Shown piece by piece: positions 1 through 8,899 of a stretch of 44,222 nucleotides of DNA. Position 1 is the first letter of the stretch. Each line of letters starts with the position of its first letter. The position numbers were made by a program, and so were the translations under genes. Where the stretch lies: the NCBI GenBank assembly GCA_020080175.1, contig JAGHQL010000205.1, positions 1 through 44,222 of the forward strand, read 5' to 3'. The stretch is from Glutinoglossum americanum. Its lineage: Eukaryota > Ascomycota > Geoglossomycetes > Geoglossales > Geoglossaceae. Below the pieces are notes generated by a model, which had not been told where the DNA came from, did not search any database, and worked only from the letters and a program-made list of their open reading frames with translations.

Positions 1-108
1 CGGGTAGGACAGCCGGTCACACTGACCGCCGACATCTATGGCAACGGCTTCCGTTATCATGGCAAGGTCGTCGGTTTCGGCGCCGGGTGGTGGTGGTGGT
101 GGTGGTGA
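1..108 (+). other. Bacterial EmrA/HlyD-type efflux adaptor fragment at window edge
   Basis: Frame 1 reads without interruption from base 1 and contains GQPVTLTADIYG, then YHGKVVGF, up to a run of tryptophans from a GGT repeat and a stop at 106-108. Proteobacterial EmrA (the membrane-fusion subunit of the EmrAB multidrug pump) has GQPVT-x-DIYG-x-GKVVG at the same spacing, followed by GTGSAFSLLPAQNATGN. That continuation is missing here and a (GGT)n tract takes its place. Only about 29 residues resemble EmrA, so this is not a working gene. Fungi have no EmrA, so contamination or a chimeric contig end is the simplest reading; transferred DNA is less likely. The match is from memory of the family, not from a search. 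Confidence 0.55.
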
Positions 109-685
109 TGACGCTAAGGCGGAGGCTTGAAGAAAAACCTCCGCCGAGCTGGCTTTACGGCCTTTTTTTTTTTCAAAAATCTAAAATCCAACCCCCTCCC
201 TCGCACCCGGCTCGCTCGATCTCCTGATCCCTAAGCCCCCTATACGAACACAAAACAACACAGCAACCTCTTCCTCTCGTTTTTATTTTTCTTTTATTTC
301 TTTCTACCCCGAGAAGGAGGACGGGTAGAGGGCGGTTTCTCCTATGATACAGGCGTGGGGGGATTCAGATTATAGAATGGGATGGAGGAGGAAAAAGATG
401 ACAGAATACAACAAGGGAAAAAAGTTTCACCCAGGGGTGGAATTGTATTGTTCCATGATGGTGGAAGGACTGGAAAACAGAAATATCTAAGATGCAAGTA
501 TGCAAATGGCTTGTTCGTACGACCCCGGATGGAAGGGAAAACGGAAAGAAAAATCGGTATAAAAGAGCCTATTTAAAAAAAGAAAAAAGGAAAAAAAGGG
601 ATATATATGCCCGCAACCCATCCCACAACCCCGCCAGCTAAGGCTAAGGAAACAAGAAGAAAAAAAAAAAAAAAGATAAACCCTC
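109..685. other. Non-coding: sed5 3' flank with inverted repeat and homopolymers
   Basis: No gene is supported here. A perfect 8-bp inverted repeat lies at 118-125 and 138-145 (ggcggagg/cctccgcc, 12-nt loop), and a T tract follows at about 164-175. This vaguely resembles a bacterial intrinsic terminator, but the T tract is not adjacent to the stem. The remainder is C-rich, then T-rich, then purine- and A-rich, ending in an A tract just past the sed5 stop codon. It probably holds the sed5 3' UTR. Confidence 0.5.
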
Positions 686-1336
686 TCACCCCGCGATCAA
701 AACCCACAGCAAAAAGAAAATCATCAAGACCCCAAACATCTTAGCGACCAACCACCTGTTCCCGCTAACCCGACTCCAATACTTCATCAGCTCTCTCTGC
801 GCCCCCTGCACGTTATCGACCACGTCTTCGGTATTCGCGTCGATCCTCTGGATCATCTCGCTCTGCTCCGACACCATGCTGGCCAGCTGCCCGAAGATGC
901 TCCCCAGTTCCGAGATGGTGCGTTCGATGGCTTCGATGGCCTCGCCGCGCGCCTGGATGTACGTGTTTGCGGGCTGGGCTTCCTCCATCATGAGGAGTTG
1001 CTGGGCGGATGTGGACGAGGAGGTTGAGGGTGCAGTGGTGGGGTCGAGGGTTAGGAGGTCGGGGTTGCGGTTGGGTTGGAAGCCGGGCTGGGGGGAGCCG
1101 GATTTTGTGGGCGTGGTGTTGTAGAGAGGGGAGGCGGAGTTGTTGTGGATGTTGTCTAGGGCTGAGGGGGGGCGGGAGTGGGCGGAGACGGAAGAGACGA
1201 AGTTTTCGGTGCGGGAGCGGGAGGCTTGGATGTTTTTGGTGCGGACTTCGAGGACCTCTTTGAAGTTCACAGAGACGTCTGCTAGTTTGCCTTGGAGGAG
1301 GACGACGACCTGTTTGGGTTCCCGGAAATGTTAGCT

Positions 1337-1384
<48 letters not shown>

Positions 1385-2026
1385 TCCATCATCGGGGGTG
1401 GCGAGGAAGCACAGACATTCTTGTTGTGTTCGCCTTCCTGGTCACCGCCGCCTGCTCGTAAGGACTGGGGGTGTTGCGAACGGGAGAGCGATTGAAGGGA
1501 GGATATTTGGGAGTTTAGGGATGAGAGGTCTTGTTTTATGATGTAGGTTAGTTCGGCGATTTCGACCGGTCGGTCGTCGAACAGTGTTTTCCGTTTAGCC
1601 ACTAGATTTTCCAAATCGTAGGTCAGCCAGATATCTTCATAGCCAACCCGTATCCTCTAGGCGATCCAAGCAATGCATCAATCATTCTGGCGTGGGGTAG
1701 CCTCAAAAGACACGGTTCTCAAACCATCGTCCGATCTCTCAGCGAAAGACGAGGTGAAACGTACACTGCGCTAACCTTTCCAGCTTCGCCATTGTCCCTG
1801 TGATTCCTCTCCCGATCTCTACTGCCCTCCTTGCAAACTCCGACCTTCCCCCTTTCCTTCCGCCTTTCGCATCCCCGTTTGGTGATCCATTTGCCTCCCG
1901 TCTTTGCGTGTCCGATAATAGTGACTGTCGCTGAGCGCCAACTTTCGACAAAGCCTGTCTTTTCTGGACTTGCGTGAGGACAGACCGAAACTCAGCCGTC
2001 CGATCTTGTATTGACGTTGTTGTCAT
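686..2026 (-). CDS. sed5: Syntaxin-5 type t-SNARE Sed5
   Basis: Qa-SNARE that drives fusion of ER-derived and retrograde vesicles with the cis-Golgi. Exons on the minus strand are 2026-1765, 1601-1417 and 1309-686, giving 356 aa (yeast Sed5 is about 340). The extreme N terminus carries IQDRTAEF, the peptide bound by the SM protein Sly1. A syntaxin helical region follows (AKRKTLFDDRP, ELTYIIKQDLSSLN), then a low-complexity linker, a SNARE helix at about residues 268-327 with the zero-layer glutamine in EMIQRIDAN (Q303), and a C-terminal anchor at about 335-355. Intron 1 (1602-1764) has GTACGT...CTAG. Intron 2 (1310-1416) has a weak GTCTGT donor and contains a TTA microsatellite. Phases close exactly, and the joins restore AQLAKRK and HNKNVVVLLQGK. 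Upstream lies a non-coding divergent region shared with palI. Confidence 0.95.
1341..1384. repeat. (TTA)n microsatellite inside sed5 intron 2
   Basis: About 14-15 perfect TTA units, read as (TAA/ATA)n on the sed5 strand, fill nearly half of the 107-nt intron. The repeat sits between the 5' splice site at 1416 and the 3' splice site at 1310. The run is uninterrupted, which suggests it is young or actively changing length. Confidence 0.95.
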
Positions 2027-3504
2027 TTCTGGAAGGGCGGTAGGGAGCGGGCTCGATAACTTTTTCTTCGGGAGAGGCGAGGGTTTGCGTAACGGCGAAT
2101 GAACAACGTCCCTCCGGGATCCTGTCCGCGATTTCGCGGTCTAGGTACGGAACGTGTGATATGCTACTGGGATCTGATGGAAGCAGACGGGCACTCTAGG
2201 CAGTTCTAGCTTCAGAAGTGTCGAGGAGGTGCTATCGAAATTTCAATGAATGAAGTTTCCGAGACACGTCTCCTAACCGATCCGGTCTCAGGAAAACCCA
2301 ACTCGGAGAATCTCACTGACTGTTACCCGCCGTTTGGCCTGTCCTGTCCAATCAGACGCGATGTCACTCTAGCGCCATCGCCCATCTACCAAGATCGCAT
2401 CCGTATAAATCTGCACGAAATCCACTTGCAACGGGCGGTTTGGCATCCGCTTAATGCTGGCTGGACCCTTTGTACAGCCTTCCTTGCGGCCTGCAGGGCC
2501 TCACAAATCAATTGGGCGCGCGTATCATGTATAAGCCGCATCGTCCATTATCAGGCATTGACACGTTATCCGTGCTACATACGGAGTAGTTAGATAGTCA
2601 TCCGCTGTGTCCCTGTTCGGGCGATTTGCAGGACGGACAGCAGTTTTCGTGTTTCCCGGTCATGGACTATATGTCCTGGTGCTGTGATAGGCTGTACGCT
2701 GGGCGTTCTCGCCAGAAGAAGCTCCCATGGAACGTTCCCCGCATTGAACGGGGCCCTTGTTGAGATTCAATGCATGTTAACGCAAAACAGGAGTGAAACC
2801 AGCGTTGGCAAGAAAATAGAATGTAGAGAGTACAGGACCTCCAACATCGGGCATTTCCTCAGCATTTCCTCACGTGTAATCTGTAATTCCCCGTACTTCT
2901 TGGAACGGAGGCGTAACTTGAAAATCGCACTGACCGACGTAATTCTGACCCAAGTCCAGTTTCTTGCCCGAGGGAAGCTGCCTAGGCCTGGCCACAACTC
3001 GCGCACCTGTCGCACTTTGCTTTGTTTCCACCACCCCAACCTGCTGCATTCGCAATCGTCAAGGCGCCCGCGCCTTGAAGTCTGGAGGAGTATCTTCGAG
3101 CCATTCCCTTCATTCCCCGTTAGTACCCATTGGCCGGTCCCAAGTTCTTGAAAAAACGAACGTATCTACCCTGGCCCCTCATTTTCTTCACTCGTTTGAA
3201 CCTTCGCAACCCTCGCAGCCTCGCAACCTCACAACCTCCGCGACCTTCGCAGCCTTCGAAAGATCATGATAGCTTAGAACTAGATATACTACTTGGTAAT
3301 AGCCAATGCGATCGCCCGAGCCTTGCGACTGTCCATCTATTCCGGTCGCTCTTTTAACTTGGGACGAAGTCATCGCTATTTCCTTGTCGATTGTCGATCG
3401 CAATCGACTTGATCGTCCTCGGCAATCCACAGCCTCTACGGCAACTGCGTCTTGGAGATCAAAGCACCAGCTCGGCTGGAGATCTTCACTGAACCCGAGG
3501 CAGG
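2027..3504. promoter_or_regulatory. Divergent intergenic region sed5 / palI
   Basis: This 1.48-kb region separates two divergent genes. Open frames of 60-155 codons occur at 2246-2593 and 2684-3151, but they show no recognisable domain, no compositional signal and no splice partner. A pyrimidine-rich stretch with CTCGCAACC-like repeats lies at about 3195-3250. It probably contains both promoters and a long palI 5' leader. No clear TATA box was seen. Confidence 0.6.
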
Positions 3505-5933
3505 ATGCTGCGACCTGCCACTCCTCTCTCGGTTCTTCTGTTCACGGCATTGGTACTGCTGGTTTTATCCGTCATCTCGGTCCCGATAGTGAAAGGCGTT
3601 AAATTGGCCACGTACCAGGGAGTTGATTTTGGGGTTTTTGGGTATTGCAAGGACTCAAAATGTAGTAGCGTCATGCTAGGCTACAGTACGGGTACGTGGA
3701 TTTTTCCGTATTATCGACGAGTGTCTTCCTGTGTGATTGGGGTTGGAAGCTTCCGTTGGCGCTGATCATCGACATGAACATGCTTGGTACCTCATGATCC
3801 ACAAAGAACATCACTGCTAACACGCGCACACGCACTCTCTCAACAGACGGTCTATTCAAACAAGGCGATGGCGACTTCTCACTACCACCATCTGCGCGTC
3901 ACTCGCTCTCTGCCATCCTCATCGTCCATCCTATCGCTGCGTTGCTAACCCTAATCCTACTTATCCTATCACTCTCGGCTCATCTTCACTCGCCCTCTCA
4001 CTCACCCCGGTATCTACTTATCCTGCTTATTCTTACCATTCCGACCCTCCTCCTCTCGCTCCTTGCATTCCTTGTCGACCTGCTTTTGTTCGTCCCTCAT
4101 GTGCAATGGGGAGGGTGGATCGTCCTTGCCGCAACGATCATCATTGCTGCTAGCGGTATCATCACTTGTGCTATGCGGCGGACACTTGTCAGTAGAAAAG
4201 CTCGTCAACGAAGGATTAATGAGAACCCGGAGATGAGTGGCGAAAACTTTCGTAGTCGTACCCAGCCTACGGCTCCACACCCCTTTGGACAGCCGACAGT
4301 TCCTACGGCCAATGGTGCTCTAGGAGCAGGTGAATTGCCCGAGTTTGCCGCACTTGCGTCCAAATCATCACAGAAGAGTGATGGTATAATAAGCAATGAC
4401 GAACGGATTCCGTTGAATTCGATGAATCCATCAAATCCTAGCGGCGGGGCGGGACAAGTTACTGGCATGGTTGGCCAGAATGACATTGTGGAAAGATATG
4501 GTTCACCACAGAGAATGGGCCCCGGACCTGGGCCTGGCAGAGGAAGAGGTTATGCCGGTCCTTTGGACGAGTTTGGGAACCCATTGCAGCAGGGCCTTAG
4601 ACGAGACCCCTCGGACCCGAGGCTGCGTCAGCAATATTCCAATGGATCTCTTGGCCCATCAGGCTCCGGTGGTCTCCCACCGTTTCCAGGGAGAGGCAGA
4701 GGTTATCCATCTAACGGAAGGGGTTATGGTAGAGGAGGCCCCCCTCCGCCTCGGGGTGGGCTCGGCGGGGTGCCTCCAGGGATGAACGGTGGTGGTAGAG
4801 GCACGAGTATGGGAATGGTGGGTGTCGGTACTGGGGTGGTGGGCGCCCAAATGGGTAGGGGAGGACAGAGGGGTCCACCACCAGGGTATAATAATAATCT
4901 TCCCGCTGGGCGAGGGGACCCATATGGCGCGGAAAACTCTGCTGAACTGCCTTGCGCCCCTGGCTATGCTCGAAGGGCATCCCCGGGGCCCCCGTCCGCA
5001 CCGGGCTATCGGGGGCCATCGCCTGGGGCGCCTGGGTTGTACGGCCAGAATACTATTGGGCCTGCAAGCAGATCACCGCCTCCCCCGATGCCCACCAACC
5101 CCCGGGGCCAACAAGGAACGGAGCAAGCGCTTGAAATGGATGCATCAATCGGACTAGCTCATTGGAGGGAGAACGATGGTGATGTGAGAGGTATGGTTGA
5201 TTTGCAGCAAGGCAGAACTCCGACCCGGCGGCCTTCCGGCATGAGCGATGAGAGTGTCTACAGCCAATCGTAAGTGTCCATTCTATGTCTGATCCCTTTT
5301 GCAGTCCCTCTAAACGCTGCTCGTAGAGAATATACCCCCCCTCGCAGTAATTGGAACACCGGAGCGAGGACGGGAACACCACCGGTACCACCGATAAACA
5401 CTTCCCAGCTTGCACGGAGCGACAATCCACCAGTCGAGCTTCCAACCGCATATTCCAGTAACAGCCCAACGAGAGCCCCGGGGGCGAGACCGTCTGATGG
5501 GTATTACGAAGATGCTGACCCCGGTTTTGCCGAGGGGGGTCGTACTCTCCGCAACGAGATTCCTCCTAGCTTAACGCCGGGATATGGCGCACGCCTCGAG
5601 GTACTGGGCAACAACTCGCAACCTAATCAGCCGCTGCCTCTTGATGTCGACGATGGGAACCGCTCACCTTCGGCCAGCGAAACTAGCAATTTCGCATCCA
5701 TCTCTCAGCGTGGAGTAAACCCCGACTGGACACCCCCGAACCCCATTGGGGCCCAGGATATCGCTCCAAGGAGACCGACACCTCAACAACAGGCACAACA
5801 GAGGGATATTCTAGAAAATAACCTGGACTTTCAGCTTCCTGCGGGTCGAGGCAATGGAAGAGGTGGAAGGATCCCAGGTCAAATACCGGGAACCGCTAAT
5901 CTAGGGAGATACCCAGGACCCAACGATATTTGA
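3505..5933 (+). CDS. palI: pH-response regulator PalI/Rim9 (SUR7/PalI family)
   Basis: Plasma-membrane component that helps place the alkaline-pH sensor PalH/Rim21, upstream of PacC/Rim101 activation. Exons are 3505-3691, 3847-5269 and 5327-5933, giving 738 aa. The N-terminal third has four hydrophobic segments: about residues 7-30, 88-110, 117-145 and 151-172. The first extracellular loop has the family pattern GVDFGVFGYC...CS...GY-x-TDGLF, restored exactly by the first splice (155-nt intron, GTACGT/ACAG). The cytoplasmic tail of more than 550 residues is Gly/Pro/Arg-rich and disordered (GRGRGY, GRGGPPPPRGG), as in PalI of other filamentous fungi. The 57-nt second intron must use the CGTAG acceptor at 5326; the nearer TTTTGCAG site would place a stop codon immediately downstream. 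The start codon gives a signal-anchor-like N terminus. Confidence 0.93.
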
Positions 5934-6775
5934 AATGATCCGACTTCTAAAGGACCTTATACTTCTCATTTTTTTTTTACCTGTGCTCGTCCTTGGCTTG
6001 CTAGGAAGTTGCAGCGACTTTCTTCTAATACCCCTTCCACTCTAGCTGGCTCATGGCATCGCATTTGCCTAAATCGCGGAGCCTGATGGCTTCCCTCTCC
6101 AACCTCCTACAGATTCAATTTATAATCTGTCTTTATCCTCATGTTGCTGTTCCTCCGTTTGGGCGCGGCGCGGAGATCCTGACACGATACGACGACATTC
6201 GATTTCGCACATCTATCTTCCTCCGCATCATTGGACTTCTTGTACATACAAATAATGCTTTCGGGGGAGACTGGGCCTCTAGAAATAGAGCGGCTTGACG
6301 CTGTCTATGGATGCTATTTCTCGTGCTACCTGAAAAGTGCTTGTTGGTCTAAAATTAAGGTAGCAAGGTCGTCGCTGACGACTTAACTCGTGAAACCACA
6401 GATGCATTCTAAGAAACTCACCCCACGTGGTGTCTTTTTTGACTGCCTAAAATGCGTAAATAAATACGTCCAGTGCTGCAATCTCTTCATGCGAGTTTCT
6501 CGCTGATGCTGGACGGTTACGTCATCCTGCAAATCCCTTGTTCGCTTAACTGGGACCTCGCAGTCCTTCAGAGAACAACAACATTGCGGGTTTCCCCAGA
6601 CTTGAACCCAGGCTCGACACCAAAGCATGCTCCCAATGTAGAGAAGTGAGCAATTCCATATCGCATTCAATTCCATTAACTACACAAACATAAGGTGACA
6701 CAAGCATCTAGCATAATCTAACGCGTGAGGGTCCCGAATAACCTTGCGACAACACGAATCCAAGGAGCCCGCCAA
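5934..6775. other. Convergent intergenic region palI / PD-(D/E)XK gene
   Basis: This contains the 3' flanks of two converging genes. Apart from the tRNA-like remnant at about 6590-6661, nothing functional is visible. Short open frames at 6053-6298 and 6383-6676 look random. Confidence 0.5.
6590..6661 (-). repeat. Degenerate tRNA-like sequence, possible SINE head
   Basis: On the minus strand an A-box-like element (TTGCTCACTTC, 6653-6643) is followed about 45 nt later by a B-box-like element (GGTTCAAGTC, 6608-6599), which is the normal tRNA spacing. A D-stem GCTC/GAGC forms and the T-loop TTCAAGT is intact. The anticodon stem pairs only partly, the T-stem is poor and the acceptor stem is absent. 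It is therefore not a functional tRNA. A tRNA-derived SINE remnant or an old tRNA pseudogene is possible; chance is not excluded. Confidence 0.3.
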
Positions 6776-8099
6776 TCACTCCTCCCAATCGCTGTCACCT
6801 ATTTCCTCCAAGGCCGCTTCTTCCTCTCTACGCTCCCAGCCATCCTCATCACCCTCACCAAACTGCTCTCCAGAGCTCTGAGATGAAATCTCCATCAACT
6901 CGTCTCTGAGTCCTGGCTTGGAAAGCTCGTGTCTCATCTTCGCTGCACTTAAGAGAGACTCGAAAGTAGCGAAGGGGATAGATATTATGGTATTAGAGTG
7001 CTGTGACTCAGGTATCCCATGCTTCTCGAGAATGCAGCGTGGGGCTAACGCGCCAAGCGGGATATTTAGGACGTCAGCCGTGGAATCAAAATTGGGCTGG
7101 CTGAACGTCTAAGATTTATGGAGGTTAATACGCCAACGCCACCGGAAGCAGTACAAAGATATCCTACGTTACCTTACTGACCGTACACTCTATGCCCGCT
7201 TTCTGCCTACCCTCCACCTCATCTCTGGGTTCCCACACAAATATCCCGTCCAAAAATCCACCTCCTTTCTTTACTGGATATCGGATAGACAAACCTACAA
7301 TCATCCTAACATTCCCGCCGGTCATAGCCGCGTACTTACGTGCTGTACGCCTCAAGCCTTCAGCCCGTTGCGAGTATGCTACCTCAATAATGAGGCCTGG
7401 CCATGTTGCTTCAATGTGTCCAAACGATATATCGGGTGATTTATGACCGCGGGCCATTTTCCCATCGTTGCTAGGCTCCCGCTCAACATCAGCGTGGCCT
7501 AAGCTTCTTACCCCATACAAAAATTGAGCGAGCGCAGATGTGGGTTGTATCTGGGAGAATATGTCCTGGATCTGACGTTTCACTTCGTCCGCGACATCAT
7601 CGACTAATAGGTCGTGTATGGGATCAGGGATTCTCAAAGTGAGTTCTGAGGCCTTAGGGTCGTAATCGTACCTGGATGTCTCCACTGTGAGTAAGAGTTG
7701 GCTGATGACTATATGCTATAGTAACGTACCGTAGCTTGCGCTCTACAAACGCCCTAAGACCGTCTTCCTCTGATACTCGCTTAAGCAGATCCTCGTACCC
7801 AGTAGGGCTGATTTTGAGTACTTTCCGATCGGTTGTCTCGTCAGAGCGGCGGCCGAATTGGCGGTCACGAAAGGCCAAAAGGGCGCGCTGCACTTGCTGT
7901 TCTCTAACTGCACTTTGACGTGCTGGCCCCCGAGGCGATTCTGCCCTGAATCTAGAGGCGTTGTGGCCACGATTGGGATCCGATCCTTTGCCTGTAAGGG
8001 TCATTTGAGAATAATCACGGAGGATTAGAATAGGCACGTACGGTTATCAGAGTCTTGCCGAGCACGCTTGGTAGGAGGCTGTTTTTGTGTGGAAGCCAT
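6776..8099 (-). CDS. Fungal PD-(D/E)XK nuclease-like protein, unknown role
   Basis: Exons on the minus strand are 8099-8042, 7991-7730, 7671-7173 and 7108-6776, giving 383 aa. The three introns (50, 58 and 64 nt) have GT-AG ends and all phases close. The N terminus is basic (PPTKRARQD), possibly a nuclear signal. The core has HKSPDISFG (D about 187), then WPGLIIEVAYSQ (E about 203) and a following helix, the layout of the PD-(D/E)XK / Uma2-like nuclease fold. The third catalytic position is not lysine: the strand reads IEVAYSQ, as I recall for many fungal members, so nuclease activity is uncertain. The C terminus is strongly acidic (EREEEAALEEIGDSDWEE). Such genes are common lineage-specific hypotheticals in ascomycetes. 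Fold assignment is by motif pattern only. Confidence 0.75.
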
Positions 8100-8899
8100 C
8101 ATCGAGAGGAATCAGTTGTCCTTATATGCAGAGGTCGTTGAGAATTGAGATGATGGAAGAAGGTTGGAGACAGAACGGCGGGGGGCGGTGGGTGATATGG
8201 GAACCTGCAGAATTTTTGGCTTTGTCCCGAAAGTTGCCAGAACAGACAAAGATTTCAACTCGCTCTACTATAGGTGCTAGAATAAGGAATGGGAACCTGC
8301 AGAATTTTTGGGTTTGTCCCAAAAGTTGCCAGAACGGACAAAGGTTTCAACTCGCTTTACTATAGATGCTAGAATAAAGAATCTCAATATTTTTTTTTAT
8401 CCGTGTCAACACACACATGAGTACCCGAGACACGATAGTATGCTCTGTCCAACACGCAAAAACGTCCCTCGCCGGGAGTAGAGCCGGAGGCGATAGAATG
8501 TGTCGAAGCCAGCTAAGTGCTAGGCTCAGCTAGGGCGGGGACTGGTACATGCCAAATAAGGGGAATTGGGGTTGTCCTGCCGTTTTATTTTAACATTTTA
8601 GTTAGGTGAATCAACTGGTCCCGTCATTAGATGGATGTGCCTTGAACCAATACTCGATACAAGCACTAGGATGGCATTACCCCATCTACCGATTGGACTA
8701 TTCCCAATAATTACGAAGAAGGACAGAAAAAGTCATTCCACCTCCCGAGTTTCCCGCTCAACCTGTGAGATAAGAGAAGAGACATAGCTCATGCTGCGAG
8801 GAACGGAGTAGGGGAAACATCAAATTGAACATCCCAGGGTCGTTCAACTATTCGTCATCTCATCTCATCGCATCATATCATCACTTCGACCCACCCAAG
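8100..8899. promoter_or_regulatory. Upstream flank of PD-(D/E)XK gene and 3' flank of RBM5-like gene
   Basis: About 800 bp without a supported gene. The promoter-proximal part (8197-8380) is a 92-bp tandem duplication, described separately. The rest is AT-rich with no clear signals. The open frame at 8087-8365 crosses the duplication and is an artefact of it. Confidence 0.5.
8197..8380. repeat. 92-bp direct tandem duplication
   Basis: Two head-to-tail copies, 8197-8288 and 8289-8380, each starting ATGGGAACCTGCAG and ending in GCTAGAATAARGAAT. I count about 7 differences in 92 positions; all but one are transitions. The array begins about 100 bp upstream of the PD-(D/E)XK start codon. Confidence 0.9.

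Noticed and set aside
118-175. Bacterial-type intrinsic terminator (inverted repeat plus T run)
   Set aside because: The T tract starts about 18 nt after the 8-bp stem, so it does not fit the terminator pattern; homopolymers are common throughout this genome.
2246-3151. Two plus-strand open frames of 115 and 155 codons between sed5 and palI
   Set aside because: No domain, no repeated pattern, no splice support and competing frames on the other strand; probably the divergent promoter and leader.
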